From Paracoccus aerodenitrificans (GTDB lineage Bacteria > Pseudomonadota > Alphaproteobacteria > Rhodobacterales > Rhodobacteraceae): a stretch of DNA of 64,000 nt. The translations under genes were made by a program, and so were the position numbers. Where the stretch lies: assembly GCF_027913215.1 (NCBI RefSeq), contig NZ_CP115784.1, positions 2,294,001-2,358,000 of the forward strand. The letters run 5' to 3'. Shown piece after piece: positions 1 through 9,454 of the stretch; within the stretch, counting starts at the first letter, position 1; every line of letters starts with the position of its first letter. Below the pieces are notes generated by a model that was given only the letters and a program-made list of their open reading frames with translations, did no database searches and was not told the origin of the DNA.

Positions 1-783
1 TCCGACGGGCGTCCTGCCCCCCGGCGCATATCGCGAAGCGGCGAACAGAGCGCGGGTATAGGGATGCGATTGTGTGCGAAACAGCGTCTCGGTCGGGCCT
101 TCCTCGACGATCTCGCCGGATTTCATCACCGCGACATGATCCGCCACACCGGCTACCACCGCCAGATCATGGGTGATCAGCAGCAGCGACATTCCCTCAT
201 CACGGACCAGATCCTGCAAAAGATCTAGGATCTGCGCCTGAGTGGTCACATCTAGCGCCGTGGTCGGCTCATCCGCGATCAGAAGGTCCGGAGCCTCGGC
301 AATGGCAAGTGCGATGGCAACACGCTGACGCTGACCGCCGGATAATTCATGCGGATAGAGGCTCAGCGGAAAGCGCGGCCCCGGCAAACCCACGCGGTCG
401 AGACGATCGCGGGCCCGGGCAAGCGCCTGATCGCGCGGCATAGCGTGGTGGATGCGAAGCACCTCGGCCACCTGATCGCCAATCGTCATCAGCGGGTTGA
501 GCGCGGTCATCGGCTCCTGGAAAATCATGCCGATCCGGTTGCCACGAATCCGGCACAGCGCGGGTTCAGGCATCTTCAGCAGGTTCTTTCCGTCCAGCAG
601 CACCTCTCCGCCAGCGAACGAGCCGCGCGGCAAAAGCCCCATCACGGCAAGCGCCGTCATTGACTTGCCAGAGCCGGATTCCCCGACCAGGCCGGTAATC
701 TTTCCCGGAGCAAGCCGCAGATCCACATCGCGAAGCACAGCCGTACCGCGAATGGTGACCGAGAGATTCCGCGCCTCGATCAT
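1..783 (-). CDS. Peptide/nickel-type ABC transporter ATP-binding protein (partial, C-terminus off the left edge)
   Basis: This is the cytoplasmic ATPase of a DppD/OppD-type importer that powers uptake of peptides or similar solutes. The first 261 codons are open with no stop, so the protein continues beyond the window. It has a Walker A motif GESGSGKS at about residues 34-41, the signature LSGGQRQR, a Walker B stretch ending DEPT, and the H-loop in LLITHDLAVV. The ATG overlaps the stop of the upstream permease by 4 bases (ATGA), so it is translationally coupled to the two permeases. Whether it is a single ATPase or a fused DppD-DppF protein cannot be seen here. The substrate is unknown because no binding protein lies in the window. 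Confidence 0.93.
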   Translation of the reverse strand, partial: MIEARNLSVTIRGTAVLRDVDLRLAPGKITGLVGESGSGKSMTALAVMGLLPRGSFAGGEVLLDGKNLLKMPEPALCRIRGNRIGMIFQEPMTALNPLMTIGDQVAEVLRIHHAMPRDQALARARDRLDRVGLPGPRFPLSLYPHELSGGQRQRVAIALAIAEAPDLLIADEPTTALDVTTQAQILDLLQDLVRDEGMSLLLITHDLAVVAGVADHVAVMKSGEIVEEGPTETLFRTQSHPYTRALFAASRYAPGGRTPVG

Positions 784-1595
784 AGCTGCATGACCTTCAG
801 TCGCGGATCCAGCGCGTCGCGTAGCCCGTCACCCAGCAGATTCAGCCCCAGAACGGTCAGGAAAATACATAGGCCGGGGATGATGGCGACATGCGGAGCC
901 AGCGTCACGAAGGTCTGCGCCTCGGCCAGCATCCGCCCCCAGCTTGGCGTCGGCGGCTGAGCCCCAAGCCCGACATAGGACAGCCCCGCCTCGGCCAGAA
1001 TACCGAGGCTGAACTGGATCGTTCCCTGTACGATCAGCAGGCTGGCGATATTGGGCAGGATATGCTCGACGCTGATCCGTGCCCTGCCCTTGCCTGCAAC
1101 CCGCGCTGCGCGGATGTAATCAAGCGTCCAGATCGGCATCGCTCCGCCCCGGGTGACGCGGGCGAAGACGGGGATATTGAAGATCCCGATGGCAATAATC
1201 GCATTCACCGCTCCGGGTCCGAAAACCGCGGTAATGAGGATCGCGATCACCAGAGAGGGAAAGGCGAAGATAAGGTCGTTGCCGCGCATGATCAACTCAT
1301 CCAGCCAGCCGCCCCGGCTGCCTGCGGCAAGCAGCCCCAGAGGCAGGCCGAACCCCATTCCGATGCCCACGGCCACCACCGCAACCGCAATAGAGGTCCG
1401 CGCCCCGACCATGATCATCGACAGGATATCGCGTCCGAAATGATCCGTGCCCAGAAGATGCGCGGCGGAAGGCGGCTGCAACTTGTCGGCAATCGCCATC
1501 TGGGTGACATCGTATGGTGTCCACAGAAACGACAAAAGCGCCGCAGCCACAGCAAGCCCTGCCAGAACGGCCCCGATGATCAGCGTCCATCTCAT
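780..1595 (-). CDS. ABC transporter permease, DppC family
   Basis: This is an inner-membrane permease of 271 residues, the usual length for DppC/OppC proteins. It has an N-terminal membrane segment followed by the BPD_transp_1 fold. The conserved start of the family (LGTDHFGRDILS, about residues 48-59) is present, as is the cytoplasmic coupling region with the EAA-like loop near EAGLSYVGLG. It overlaps the neighbouring genes by 4 bases at both ends (ATGA), showing an operon of DppB-like permease, DppC-like permease and ATPase. Family assignment is firm. The transported solute (peptide, nickel or other) is not determinable from the sequence. Confidence 0.93.
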   Translation of the reverse strand: MRWTLIIGAVLAGLAVAAALLSFLWTPYDVTQMAIADKLQPPSAAHLLGTDHFGRDILSMIMVGARTSIAVAVVAVGIGMGFGLPLGLLAAGSRGGWLDELIMRGNDLIFAFPSLVIAILITAVFGPGAVNAIIAIGIFNIPVFARVTRGGAMPIWTLDYIRAARVAGKGRARISVEHILPNIASLLIVQGTIQFSLGILAEAGLSYVGLGAQPPTPSWGRMLAEAQTFVTLAPHVAIIPGLCIFLTVLGLNLLGDGLRDALDPRLKVMQL

Positions 1596-2533
1596 CCGAT
1601 ACGCAGCCTCGGATCGACAAGCGCATAGGCGATATCGACGATGAAGGTGATCAGGATCACAGCCGCGACCAGCACAAGCACCGCCGATTGGACGACGACC
1701 AGATCACGCTGATTTATGGCCTGAAAGATCATCCGGCCCAGTCCCGGCAGGTAGAAGACATTCTCGATAATGATCGCGCCCGCCAGAAGAAAGGAAAACT
1801 GCATCCCGAGAATCGTCAGTACCGGGATCAGTGCATTGCGCAGCGCATGGCGGCGCAGCGTTTTGCCCCGGCTGAGACCTTTGGCGCGGGCCGTCCGGAC
1901 ATAATCCTGATCCAGCGTGTCGATCAGCGCCGAACGCAGCACCCGCGCCAGAATCGCCGCCTGCGGCAGCGCCAGAGCTATGGCGGGCAGAAGCAGCGAT
2001 TTCAGCGCGGCAATGGGGGCGTCCCAGCCTCCGAAACCACCGGCGGGAAGCCATCGCAGCCTGACGGCGAACAGCAGGACCAAAAGCATGGCGAACCAGA
2101 AATTCGGCAGGGAGATCCCGATCTGGGTCAGCCCCATGATCCCTGCATCTCCGGCCCTGCCCCGCTGAGAGGCCGCCAGAAGCCCTATCGGAAAGGCAAG
2201 CGCAATCGACAGAAGCAGCGCCATCAGCGCCAGAGGCAGCGAAACCTGCATCCGGTCCAGGATCATGCCGCTGACCGGGGTTTTATAGGTGAAGCTGTTG
2301 CCAAGATCCCCGGTCAGCACATCGCCGAGCCAGCCGAGATACCGCAGCGGCAGAGGCTGATCCAGACCAAGCTGCGTACGCAATGCCGCCAGTGTCTCTG
2401 GCTGCGCACCGGTCCCCAGCATGAAGGTCGCCGGATCGCCGGGCACCATTTCGACCAGCAGAAAAATCACCAGCGACGCCACCACGAGGCTGAGCGACAG
2501 CGAGATCAGACGGCGGGCAACGTAACGCAGCAT
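1592..2533 (-). CDS. ABC transporter permease, DppB family
   Basis: This 313-residue inner-membrane permease pairs with the DppC-like protein encoded just downstream. It has the typical DppB layout: a first transmembrane helix at residues 9-28 (SLSLSLVVASLVIFLLVEMV), the PGDPA motif that follows it, a periplasmic segment and about five more helices. The C-terminus ends in the family's VDPRLR motif. It is the first gene of the operon visible here. A substrate-binding protein would be expected upstream, but the adjacent upstream gene on this strand is a dehydrogenase instead. Confidence 0.93.
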   Translation of the reverse strand: MLRYVARRLISLSLSLVVASLVIFLLVEMVPGDPATFMLGTGAQPETLAALRTQLGLDQPLPLRYLGWLGDVLTGDLGNSFTYKTPVSGMILDRMQVSLPLALMALLLSIALAFPIGLLAASQRGRAGDAGIMGLTQIGISLPNFWFAMLLVLLFAVRLRWLPAGGFGGWDAPIAALKSLLLPAIALALPQAAILARVLRSALIDTLDQDYVRTARAKGLSRGKTLRRHALRNALIPVLTILGMQFSFLLAGAIIIENVFYLPGLGRMIFQAINQRDLVVVQSAVLVLVAAVILITFIVDIAYALVDPRLRIG

Positions 2534-2574
2534 GGGCTGAGGCTAGAGGGACTGCGACCGGCAGGCAAGCTGCC

Positions 2575-3978
2575 TCACGACAGTACCGCGCCGGGATTCA
2601 TGATCCCCTTCGGGTCCAGCGCCGTCTTGACCGCCCACATCACCGCCAGCCGGGTCGGATCGCCCCACCTTTCCAGATCGCGGATTTTCAGCCGCCCGAT
2701 CCCGTGTTCGGCGGAAAACGATCCTCCCCGCGCGACGACGAGTTCATGAACATCGCGCTGAATACGCGGGCGCATTTCGTCATATTCCTCGCGATCGTGG
2801 CCCTGCGCCGGAAAGACGTTGTAGTGCAGATTGCCATCGCCCAGATGGCCGAAGCAATTCACCCGCATATCGCCCATTCGTTCGAGCATGGCGCCTGCGT
2901 CGCGGATAAAGCCCGGCACCTCGGACAGGGGCAGAGAAATATCATGGCTGCTGATCGCACCGATCCGCCGGTTCCCCTGCGGGATTTCCTCGCGCAGACG
3001 CCAGAAATCCGCTGCCTGCTGACCGGATTGCGCGATAAGACCGTCTAGGATCAGACCGTCAGCGGCACCGGTTTCGAACAGCGTCTCAAGCACCTCATCG
3101 GGCTGAAGACCGCGCGGCGGACCGGCTTCGATCAGCACCATCCAAGCGGGCGGCTGATCGAAGGGCTGGCGCAGTTCAGGCATGGTCTCGGCCAGAAAAC
3201 GCAGCCCCTGCCCCGAGATCAGTTCAAACGCGGTGATGGAATCGCCAAGCTGCTGACGTGCCAGAGCCAGCAGAGACAAAGCCGCCGCCGGATCAGGCAC
3301 GACCAGAAGCGCGACACCAGAGGCAGCGGGCGGCGTGACAAGTTGCAGGCTTGCCGCCGTGATGATCCCCAGAGTGCCCTCGGCACCGATCAACAGATCC
3401 CGGATATCGTAGCCGGTATTATCCTTCCGCAGCCGCTTGAGATCGCGCAGGATCGACCCATCGGGCATCACGGCCTCGATACCCAGACACAGAGCGCGTG
3501 CCGTGCCATAGCGCAGCGTATTCACCCCGCCCGCATTCGTCGCCAGAACCCCGCCAATACTGGCCGAACCCTGCGAGGCAAGCGACAGCGGGAACATCCT
3601 CCCCTTGTCCGCGGCAGCCTCGCGGGCCTGCTGAAGCGTGACCCCGGCACCGGCGATCATGACATTTTCATCTGGCCATATATTCCGGACCGCATTCATT
3701 CGTTCGGTCGACAGAATAAGCGGTGCTGGACCGTCAGTCATGACCTGCCCACCGACAAGCCCGGTCCCTCCTCCCAGAGGCACGATGCCGACACCTGAAT
3801 CCGAACAGGCTTTGACCACAGCCGCCGTTTCTTCCACGTCATGCGGTGCCGCAAGAAGCCCGGCATGGCCGTGATAGCGGCCCCTCGGTTCTTCCAGATG
3901 GCGCGGTTCGATATCGCGCAGAACACCCTGAGGAAGCTTGCCAGCCAGACCGGACCCCGCCGAATTCAACATCGCCAT
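2575..3978 (-). CDS. FAD-binding oxidoreductase, GlcD / D-2-hydroxyglutarate dehydrogenase family
   Basis: This 467-residue flavoprotein oxidises a D-2-hydroxy acid such as D-lactate, glycolate or D-2-hydroxyglutarate. The N-terminal FAD_binding_4 domain carries the VPLGGGTGLVGG pyrophosphate loop (about residues 66-77) and the TNAGG segment. The C-terminal FAD-oxidase domain has GHLGDGNLHYN and the SAEHGIG motif, whose histidines in this family bind a metal and substrate. A second in-frame ATG two codons in is a possible start. It ends 41 bases from the ABC permease operon on the same strand and may be co-transcribed. The exact substrate is uncertain, because GlcD, D-LDH and D2HGDH share these motifs. 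Confidence 0.88.
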   Translation of the reverse strand: MAMLNSAGSGLAGKLPQGVLRDIEPRHLEEPRGRYHGHAGLLAAPHDVEETAAVVKACSDSGVGIVPLGGGTGLVGGQVMTDGPAPLILSTERMNAVRNIWPDENVMIAGAGVTLQQAREAAADKGRMFPLSLASQGSASIGGVLATNAGGVNTLRYGTARALCLGIEAVMPDGSILRDLKRLRKDNTGYDIRDLLIGAEGTLGIITAASLQLVTPPAASGVALLVVPDPAAALSLLALARQQLGDSITAFELISGQGLRFLAETMPELRQPFDQPPAWMVLIEAGPPRGLQPDEVLETLFETGAADGLILDGLIAQSGQQAADFWRLREEIPQGNRRIGAISSHDISLPLSEVPGFIRDAGAMLERMGDMRVNCFGHLGDGNLHYNVFPAQGHDREEYDEMRPRIQRDVHELVVARGGSFSAEHGIGRLKIRDLERWGDPTRLAVMWAVKTALDPKGIMNPGAVLS

Positions 3979-4021
3979 CGCTTCGCCTGCCCTTCATGCG
4001 TCTTTTGTCGCGCCCGATCAG

Positions 4022-4606
4022 CTAACCGGCTGCGGTCTTTCCGCGCCGGTCATGACGCAAATTGGCATAGAGCACATGAGTGCGCCACCGCCCGTTGATC
4101 TGAAGATAGCTTTGCGCGACGCCTTCATATTTAAAACCCGACCGCTCCAGCACACCGCGCGATGCGGTATTATCGGGCAGGCAGGCTGCCTCGATGCGGG
4201 ACAGATCCATCACGACGAATGCGTGACGGACCACCGCATTGATCGCCTCGGTCATATAGCCCTGCCGTGCAAACGGAGCGCCGATCCAGTAACCGATCGT
4301 CGCCATCTGAGCCGGACCGCGGCGAATACTGTCCAGGGTGATCGCGCCAAGGATCGCCCCGTCCACGCTGCGCTCAAGAAAGAACGGCAGCGCATTGCCG
4401 TTCCGGCAGGTGCGCTGCGCCCAGTAAACCCGGTTGGTGAAGGATTTACGCGACAGATGGTCGTCGGACCATGACGGCTCCCACGGGGTCAGGAAATCCC
4501 GGCTCTCCAGACGCAGCCCCGTCCATGCGTTGAAATCCGAATGTTGCGGAAGGCGCAGCACCATCCTTTCGGTTTCCAGCAGGATCGGACGCCGCCGCCC
4601 GAACAT
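4022..4606 (-). CDS. GNAT family N-acetyltransferase (RimJ/RimL-like)
   Basis: This 194-residue acetyl-CoA-dependent acetyltransferase belongs to the RimJ/RimL branch of GNAT proteins, which acetylate protein N-termini or small amines. Visible family marks are the N-terminal ETERMVLR strand, the IGYWIGAPFARQGYMTEA segment (the acetyl-CoA binding loop Q/R-x-x-G-x-A, here ARQGYMTEA) and the C-terminal ENTASRGVLERSGF-like stretch that positions CoA. Its ATG overlaps the TAA of the upstream M16 peptidase by one base (TAATG), so the two are translationally coupled. The target substrate is unknown. Confidence 0.88.
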   Translation of the reverse strand: MFGRRRPILLETERMVLRLPQHSDFNAWTGLRLESRDFLTPWEPSWSDDHLSRKSFTNRVYWAQRTCRNGNALPFFLERSVDGAILGAITLDSIRRGPAQMATIGYWIGAPFARQGYMTEAINAVVRHAFVVMDLSRIEAACLPDNTASRGVLERSGFKYEGVAQSYLQINGRWRTHVLYANLRHDRRGKTAAG

Positions 4607-5868
4607 TATGCAGCCAGCCTGTCTGCCAGTTCGTCCAGCGACGGCGCATGTTCGACCGGCCCGTAAAGCGCCATTGCCGGATGGCGAGCGATCATGCTTG
4701 CCGCATATTCGGCGATGTCTTCGCGGGTGACGCTGTCCAGCTTCGCCGCCGTCTCATCAGGTTCCGGCACGCGTCCCCAGATCGCCAGCGACCGCGCAAT
4801 GCGCTCTGCCTGCCCCGAGCTGCTTTCCAGCCCCATCAGCATACCGGCCTTCAACTGCGCCCGCGCCCGTGCGATCTCGGCATCGGAAAGCTGATCGACC
4901 GAGCGTTTCAGCTCATCGACGGTCAGCGTCATCAGCTCGGCCAGATCCTCAGAGGCAGTCCCGGCATAGATCGTCATCATCCCGGTATCGTCATGGAAAC
5001 CGGACTGGGCGAAGATCGTATAACACAGCCCGCGTTCCTCGCGGATCTTCTGGAACAGGCGCGAGGACATGCCGCCACCCATCGCCACCGTCCAGATCTG
5101 CGAGGCATGGTAATGCGGCGAGCGGTATCCCGGACCTTCGAAAGCCAGCGTGAAATGCGCCTGTTCAAGGTCCTTGATCCGCCTTGCCTCGGCACCGCGC
5201 CACCGGGCCGCATCGCGCAGCCCGCCCGGTCGCGGTTTCAGCGCACCCAGCGTAGCCTCGGCCTGACGGACGATGGCATCGTGATCCACCGCGCCGGCAG
5301 CAGCAAGGATCATCCGGTCCGGCCCGTATTGCTCGGTCACGAAGCGCGACAGATCGGGGCGGCCGAATTGCGAAACCCGCTCTGCCGGGCCGAGGATCGG
5401 GCGACCGATGGGCTGATCGGGATAGGCAGCCTCTTGCAGCCAATCGAAGACGATATCGTCCGGCGTATCAAGCGCCTGCCCGATCTCCTGAAGGATCACA
5501 CCGCGCTCGATTTCGATCTCGCGCTCATCGAATGACGGGTTCAGCAGGATGTCGGAAATCACATCCAGCGCCAGCCCGGTATCGGCGGCCAGCACCCGCG
5601 CATAATAGGCCGTCGTATCCCGCGAGGTATAGGCATTGATATAGCCGCCGACATCCTCGATTTCCTCGGCGATCTGAAGGGCGGTCCGCCTTGCCGTACC
5701 CTTGAACGCCATATGTTCAAGAAAATGCGCGATGCCGTTCTGCTCGGCCCGCTCGTCGCGCCCGCCCGCATTCACCCAGACACCTAGCGTGGCAGAGTGA
5801 AGCCCCGGCATGTGGCGCGTGACAATGCGCAGCCCGTTGGGGAGTGTTGTGATATTTGTATCGCTCAA
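4606..5868 (-). CDS. M16 family zinc peptidase (mitochondrial-processing-peptidase-like)
   Basis: This 420-residue metallopeptidase has the inverted zinc motif HFLEH at residues 48-52 and a downstream glutamate in the ERGVILQEI segment, the third zinc ligand in this family. The C-terminal half is the inactive M16 domain with the glycine-rich GMSSRLFQKIREERGLCY substrate loop. Alphaproteobacterial members resemble the beta subunit of mitochondrial processing peptidase. Its start overlaps the stop of thrC (ATGA) and its stop overlaps the GNAT start, placing it in the tail of the oxidase/SURF1/thrC gene string. This gene order is conserved in Paracoccus relatives as far as I recall. Confidence 0.93.
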   Translation of the reverse strand: MSDTNITTLPNGLRIVTRHMPGLHSATLGVWVNAGGRDERAEQNGIAHFLEHMAFKGTARRTALQIAEEIEDVGGYINAYTSRDTTAYYARVLAADTGLALDVISDILLNPSFDEREIEIERGVILQEIGQALDTPDDIVFDWLQEAAYPDQPIGRPILGPAERVSQFGRPDLSRFVTEQYGPDRMILAAAGAVDHDAIVRQAEATLGALKPRPGGLRDAARWRGAEARRIKDLEQAHFTLAFEGPGYRSPHYHASQIWTVAMGGGMSSRLFQKIREERGLCYTIFAQSGFHDDTGMMTIYAGTASEDLAELMTLTVDELKRSVDQLSDAEIARARAQLKAGMLMGLESSSGQAERIARSLAIWGRVPEPDETAAKLDSVTREDIAEYAASMIARHPAMALYGPVEHAPSLDELADRLAA

Positions 5869-7250
5869 GCCGTCCTCCGTTCAAGGATCAGCGATTTAAG
5901 CGCATCTGCGTCATTTTCAACCCGGCTCGACCGCTCGGGAAGGTCGAACAGGTTTTCCATATGGGGCGGAAGGGCGGGCCGGATGCCGGTCGCCTGTTCC
6001 ACCGCATCGGGGAATTTCGCCGGATGCGCGGTCGCAAGGGTGATCATCGGAATACCCTCGCGCAGATGCTCACGCGCGACTTTCACGCCGACCGCGGAAT
6101 GAGGGCAGAGGATTTCTCCGGTCTCGTCGCGGATGATACGGATCGTTTCCAGCGTTTCCTGTTCCGAGGCCCGGCCCGACAGGAAATCCTCGCGCAGCGC
6201 CTGCAATGCGCCCTGGCTGATGGTGAAACCACCCTGACGCAGTTCTTCCATCAATTGACGGATCGCGGTTGCATCGCCGCCATAGGCCCAGAACAGAGCG
6301 CGTTCGAAATTGCTGCTGACCTGAATATCCATAGACGGCGAAATCGAGGGTTCGACCTGCCCGGTCCGGTATTCGCCACTCGTCAATGCGCGATGCAGGA
6401 TATCGTTCTGATTCGTCGCGATCACCAGCCGCCCGACCGGCACGCCCATGCGCTTCGCCACCAGACCGGCAAGAATATCGCCAAAATTGCCGGTCGGCAC
6501 GGTGAAATCGACCTGCCGCCCCGGTGCGCCAAGACTGACCGCCGAGGTCACGTAATATACCACCTGCGCCAGCACCCGCGCCCAGTTGATGCTGTTCACC
6601 CCGGCCAGACCGACCTCATCGCGGAAAGCATAATCGTTGAACAGATCCTTCAGCCGCGCCTGGCAATCGTCGAAATGCCCGCTCAGCGCGAGCGCGTGGA
6701 CATTCGCATCATCCGGGGTGGTCATCTGCCGCCGCTGGACCTCGGACACGCGTCCATGCGGAAACAGGATGAACACATCGACATTTTCCAGCCCGCGAAA
6801 TGCCTCAATCGCGGCGCTGCCGGTATCGCCGGATGTCGCGCCGACAATGGTGATCCTCTGGCCAGAGCGTTGAAGCGCGATCTGGAACAACTGCCCGATC
6901 AGTTGCATCGCGAAATCCTTGAAGGCGAGCGTCGGGCCGTGGAACAGTTCCAGCAGGTGATGCCCGGGCGCAAGCTGACGCAGAGGCGCACGCGCGACAT
7001 GGCCGAAATTCTCATACGCCGCAGCAATAGCGCGGGTCAGTTCCTCATCCGAGAAGCTCTCACCCAGAAAAGGCTTGATGACGCGGAACGCGGCCTCTTC
7101 ATAGGACAGGCCCTCAAACCCGGCGAGATCCTGAAGCTGCGGGATGGTCTCGGGCAGATACAGGCCACCGTCACGCGCCAGCCCGGTCAGCATCGCCTGT
7201 TCGAAATCCAGAATCGGGGCGTTTCCGCGTGTCGAGATATATCGCATCAT
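5865..7250 (-). CDS. thrC: Threonine synthase
   Basis: ThrC converts O-phospho-L-homoserine to threonine with pyridoxal phosphate. The 461-residue length fits the long class II (yeast-like) threonine synthases. The PLP lysine lies in the FKDFAMQ motif at about residue 110, the phosphate-binding loop in GATSGDTGSA, and the N-terminal RGNAP and DGGLY motifs are intact. A second ATG directly follows the first, so the start may be one codon later. The stop is overlapped by the M16 peptidase start, and SURF1 ends 6 bases upstream. Confidence 0.97.
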   Translation of the reverse strand: MMRYISTRGNAPILDFEQAMLTGLARDGGLYLPETIPQLQDLAGFEGLSYEEAAFRVIKPFLGESFSDEELTRAIAAAYENFGHVARAPLRQLAPGHHLLELFHGPTLAFKDFAMQLIGQLFQIALQRSGQRITIVGATSGDTGSAAIEAFRGLENVDVFILFPHGRVSEVQRRQMTTPDDANVHALALSGHFDDCQARLKDLFNDYAFRDEVGLAGVNSINWARVLAQVVYYVTSAVSLGAPGRQVDFTVPTGNFGDILAGLVAKRMGVPVGRLVIATNQNDILHRALTSGEYRTGQVEPSISPSMDIQVSSNFERALFWAYGGDATAIRQLMEELRQGGFTISQGALQALREDFLSGRASEQETLETIRIIRDETGEILCPHSAVGVKVAREHLREGIPMITLATAHPAKFPDAVEQATGIRPALPPHMENLFDLPERSSRVENDADALKSLILERRTA

Positions 7251-7256
7251 CCGTTC

Positions 7257-7931
7257 CTAATATGTCCGGCGCCTGATACGCCAGATGAACCAGAGTGTCA
7301 TCCCTGCGCAAGTCGCCGCGAACAGGAACCACTGCACGGCGTAGGAAAGATGGCTGTTCGGCACACCATCAATCGAGACCGGGATCGGATCGACACCCTG
7401 TAGATCGCCTTCAGCCGCGGCGGCCACGACAAGCACCGGCTCGGTATCCAGCATGCGAGCCATTTCCGGCACATCGCGGGCGAACCAGATCCCCGCATCC
7501 AGATCCGGCTCTGGCGTGGCGCTGCCTTTTTCCTGCGGCCAGTGCAGATTGCCCCGTACGCGCAAAGCGGCAGGCGGTCGGGGGTCATGCCGCTGATCCT
7601 GATCGACGAAACCGCGATCCAGCAGAATGCGCCGACCATCGCTGGTGACGAAGCCGGAGATCACATTATATCCGCCGCCGCGTTCCTTGGTGCCGGACAG
7701 AACAAGGATCTCTTCGCCCGTGGTCCGGCCCTCAACTAGCACCGGCATATATTTCATCGACGGATCGATTTCTGCGGGCAAAGGCTGCGCTGCGGCATCG
7801 ATCCCGGTCTGAATCTCGGCCAGCATCGCCTCTTTCCACTCCATCCGGCGAAGCTGCCAGAAGCCGAGGGTCATCAGAATGGCGGTGCCAACGATACCAA
7901 AGATCAGCGGCGGGATGATCGAGCGGCGCAT
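7257..7931 (-). CDS. SURF1 family cytochrome oxidase biogenesis protein
   Basis: This 224-residue inner-membrane protein of the SURF1/Shy1 family assists haem a insertion and assembly of the aa3 oxidase. It has the expected two-helix topology: an N-terminal helix at residues 8-24, a periplasmic domain, and a C-terminal helix near residues 195-215. Family motifs are the N-terminal GFWQLRRMEWK stretch and the C-terminal HLSYAVQWF segment. It follows ctaE, but a strong terminator lies between them, so it probably has its own promoter and continues into thrC. Confidence 0.93.
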   Translation of the reverse strand: MRRSIIPPLIFGIVGTAILMTLGFWQLRRMEWKEAMLAEIQTGIDAAAQPLPAEIDPSMKYMPVLVEGRTTGEEILVLSGTKERGGGYNVISGFVTSDGRRILLDRGFVDQDQRHDPRPPAALRVRGNLHWPQEKGSATPEPDLDAGIWFARDVPEMARMLDTEPVLVVAAAAEGDLQGVDPIPVSIDGVPNSHLSYAVQWFLFAATCAGMTLWFIWRIRRRTY

Positions 7932-7970
7932 GATATTCCGATGACCTTCCAGGACAAGAAAAAGCCAAGA

Positions 7971-7997
7971 AAAACGGCGCAGTGATGCTGCGCCGTT
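7971..7997 (-). terminator. Rho-independent terminator downstream of ctaE
   Basis: A perfect 10-bp inverted repeat (7973-7982 and 7988-7997) closes a 5-base loop. On the minus strand it is followed by a run of T residues (complement of 7971-7974, then a second T-rich stretch). It lies 28 bases after the ctaE stop and 40 bases before the SURF1 start, so it should end the ctaCB-ctaG-ctaE transcript. Confidence 0.88.
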
Positions 7998-8024
7998 CGC
8001 ATGTGTCGTGATTTACCTGACGCC

Positions 8025-8825
8025 TCAGCGGCCCCAGATATAAATCGCAAAGAAGAGGAACAGCCAGACCACATCGACGAAGTGCCAATACCAGGCCGCT
8101 GCCTCGAATCCGACATGCTGCTTGTCGCTCATCTGGCCGCGCATCAGGCGGATCAGGCAGACGAACAGGAAGATCGTCCCGATAATGACATGAAAGCCGT
8201 GGAAGCCCGTCGCCATGAAGAACACTCCGCCATAGACCGTGTCGGACAGACCGAACGCCGCATGGCTGTATTCGTAAGCCTGAAGGATCGTGAAGCAGAT
8301 GCCAAGAACGACCGCGATAGCCGTCCCGGTGATCGCGTCCTTGCGGTTGTTTTCATGAACCAGAGCGTGATGCGCCCAGGTCACCGCACAACCCGACAGA
8401 AGCAGGATCAGCGTATTGATCAGCGGCAGATGCCAGGGATCGAAAGTCGTGATCCCTTCCGGAGGCCAGACACCGTCCCGAATCGGGCTTTCCGGCCCCA
8501 TCGGATACAGAGCATTCTTGAAGAAGGCCCAGAACCACGCAACGAAGAACATGACCTCCGAGATGATGAACAAGATGATGCCGTATTGCAGACCAATCCG
8601 GACGACCGGAGTATGATCGCCGGTTTCGCCCTCATGCACCACATCGGCCCACCAGCCGAACATTGTGTACGCCACGCCGACAGTACCGATCAGATAGGCC
8701 CAAGGTCCGGCGCCTTTCATCCACGCAACGGCGCCCGTCAGCATTACGAAGGTCGAAACCGCCGCGAGCAACGGCCAGATCGAGGGCGGCAATATGTGGT
8801 AATCGTGGTTCTTTGCATGCGCCAT
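8025..8825 (-). CDS. ctaE: Cytochrome c oxidase subunit III
   Basis: This is the 266-residue integral subunit III of the aa3-type oxidase, which stabilises the catalytic core and its proton uptake. About seven hydrophobic segments are visible. Family motifs include HPPSIWPL-type sequence near the N-terminus, the conserved [12 protein letters not shown] stretch, and HGFHVIIGT with its membrane glutamate and histidine neighbours near the C-terminus. It is the last gene of the ctaC-ctaB-orf-ctaG-ctaE string, 20 bases after ctaG, and is followed by a strong terminator. Subunit I (ctaD) is not in the window, as in Paracoccus denitrificans, where it lies elsewhere. Confidence 0.97.
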   Translation of the reverse strand: MAHAKNHDYHILPPSIWPLLAAVSTFVMLTGAVAWMKGAGPWAYLIGTVGVAYTMFGWWADVVHEGETGDHTPVVRIGLQYGIILFIISEVMFFVAWFWAFFKNALYPMGPESPIRDGVWPPEGITTFDPWHLPLINTLILLLSGCAVTWAHHALVHENNRKDAITGTAIAVVLGICFTILQAYEYSHAAFGLSDTVYGGVFFMATGFHGFHVIIGTIFLFVCLIRLMRGQMSDKQHVGFEAAAWYWHFVDVVWLFLFFAIYIWGR

Positions 8826-8845
8826 TGGCTGTCCCCGCTATTGCG

Positions 8846-9454
8846 TCAGTTCATTCTGGTTGTGTCTTGCCCCGTCGTCAACGCAGCCTGGGTATCGTCC
8901 GCAGGCTCATCGGTTTCGAAGGGGTGGAAAGTATAGCTGAGCGTGATGTCGCGCACCTTACGGGCATCCCGATCTGTCACTATTTCGGGATCGACCTCGA
9001 ATGTGACGGGCATCTCGATCCGCTCGCCGGGTTTAAGCGTCTGCTCGGTGAAGCAGAAACACTCGATCTTGTAGAAGAACGATCCCGCGATATCCGGCGC
9101 GACATTATAGGAGGCCCGGCCGGTCACGGTGCGGTCCGAGTTATTCACGGCTTCATAGAAGGCCAGTCCGGTCTCGCCGATGCGCATCTCCATCTCACGC
9201 TGCATCGGCTTGAACCCCCAAGGCAGGCTGGGATCGGTGTTGCCGTCGAAACGGATGGTGATCTTTTCATCGAGGATCTTCGTCTCACCGGCGCTGTTTG
9301 CATCCGCAACCTGAGTCGTGCCCGCATAGCCGGTCACCCGGCAGAACCAGTTATAAAACGGCACCGCCGCCCAGGCGAGCGCCCCCATCACGACCACGAC
9401 GCCAACAAGCGAGACAACGACCCGAGAATTCTTGTCTTTCGGCAAAATACTCAT
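8846..9454 (-). CDS. ctaG: Cytochrome c oxidase assembly protein CtaG/Cox11
   Basis: This 202-residue copper chaperone delivers copper to the CuB site of subunit I. One N-terminal membrane helix (about residues 12-32) anchors a periplasmic immunoglobulin-like domain. The copper-binding motif CFCF is seen in [10 protein letters not shown] at about residues 128-136, and a conserved cysteine follows the helix (FCRVTGYAG). The start overlaps the stop of the small membrane gene by 4 bases (ATGA). Length and motifs are complete, so it should be functional. Confidence 0.97.
   Translation of the reverse strand: MSILPKDKNSRVVVSLVGVVVVMGALAWAAVPFYNWFCRVTGYAGTTQVADANSAGETKILDEKITIRFDGNTDPSLPWGFKPMQREMEMRIGETGLAFYEAVNNSDRTVTGRASYNVAPDIAGSFFYKIECFCFTEQTLKPGERIEMPVTFEVDPEIVTDRDARKVRDITLSYTFHPFETDEPADDTQAALTTGQDTTRMN

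Noticed and set aside
5856..7403. 515-codon open frame on the plus strand
   Set aside because: It lies wholly opposite thrC and SURF1, its product is arginine-rich with no family resemblance, and the sense frame encodes well-recognised proteins.
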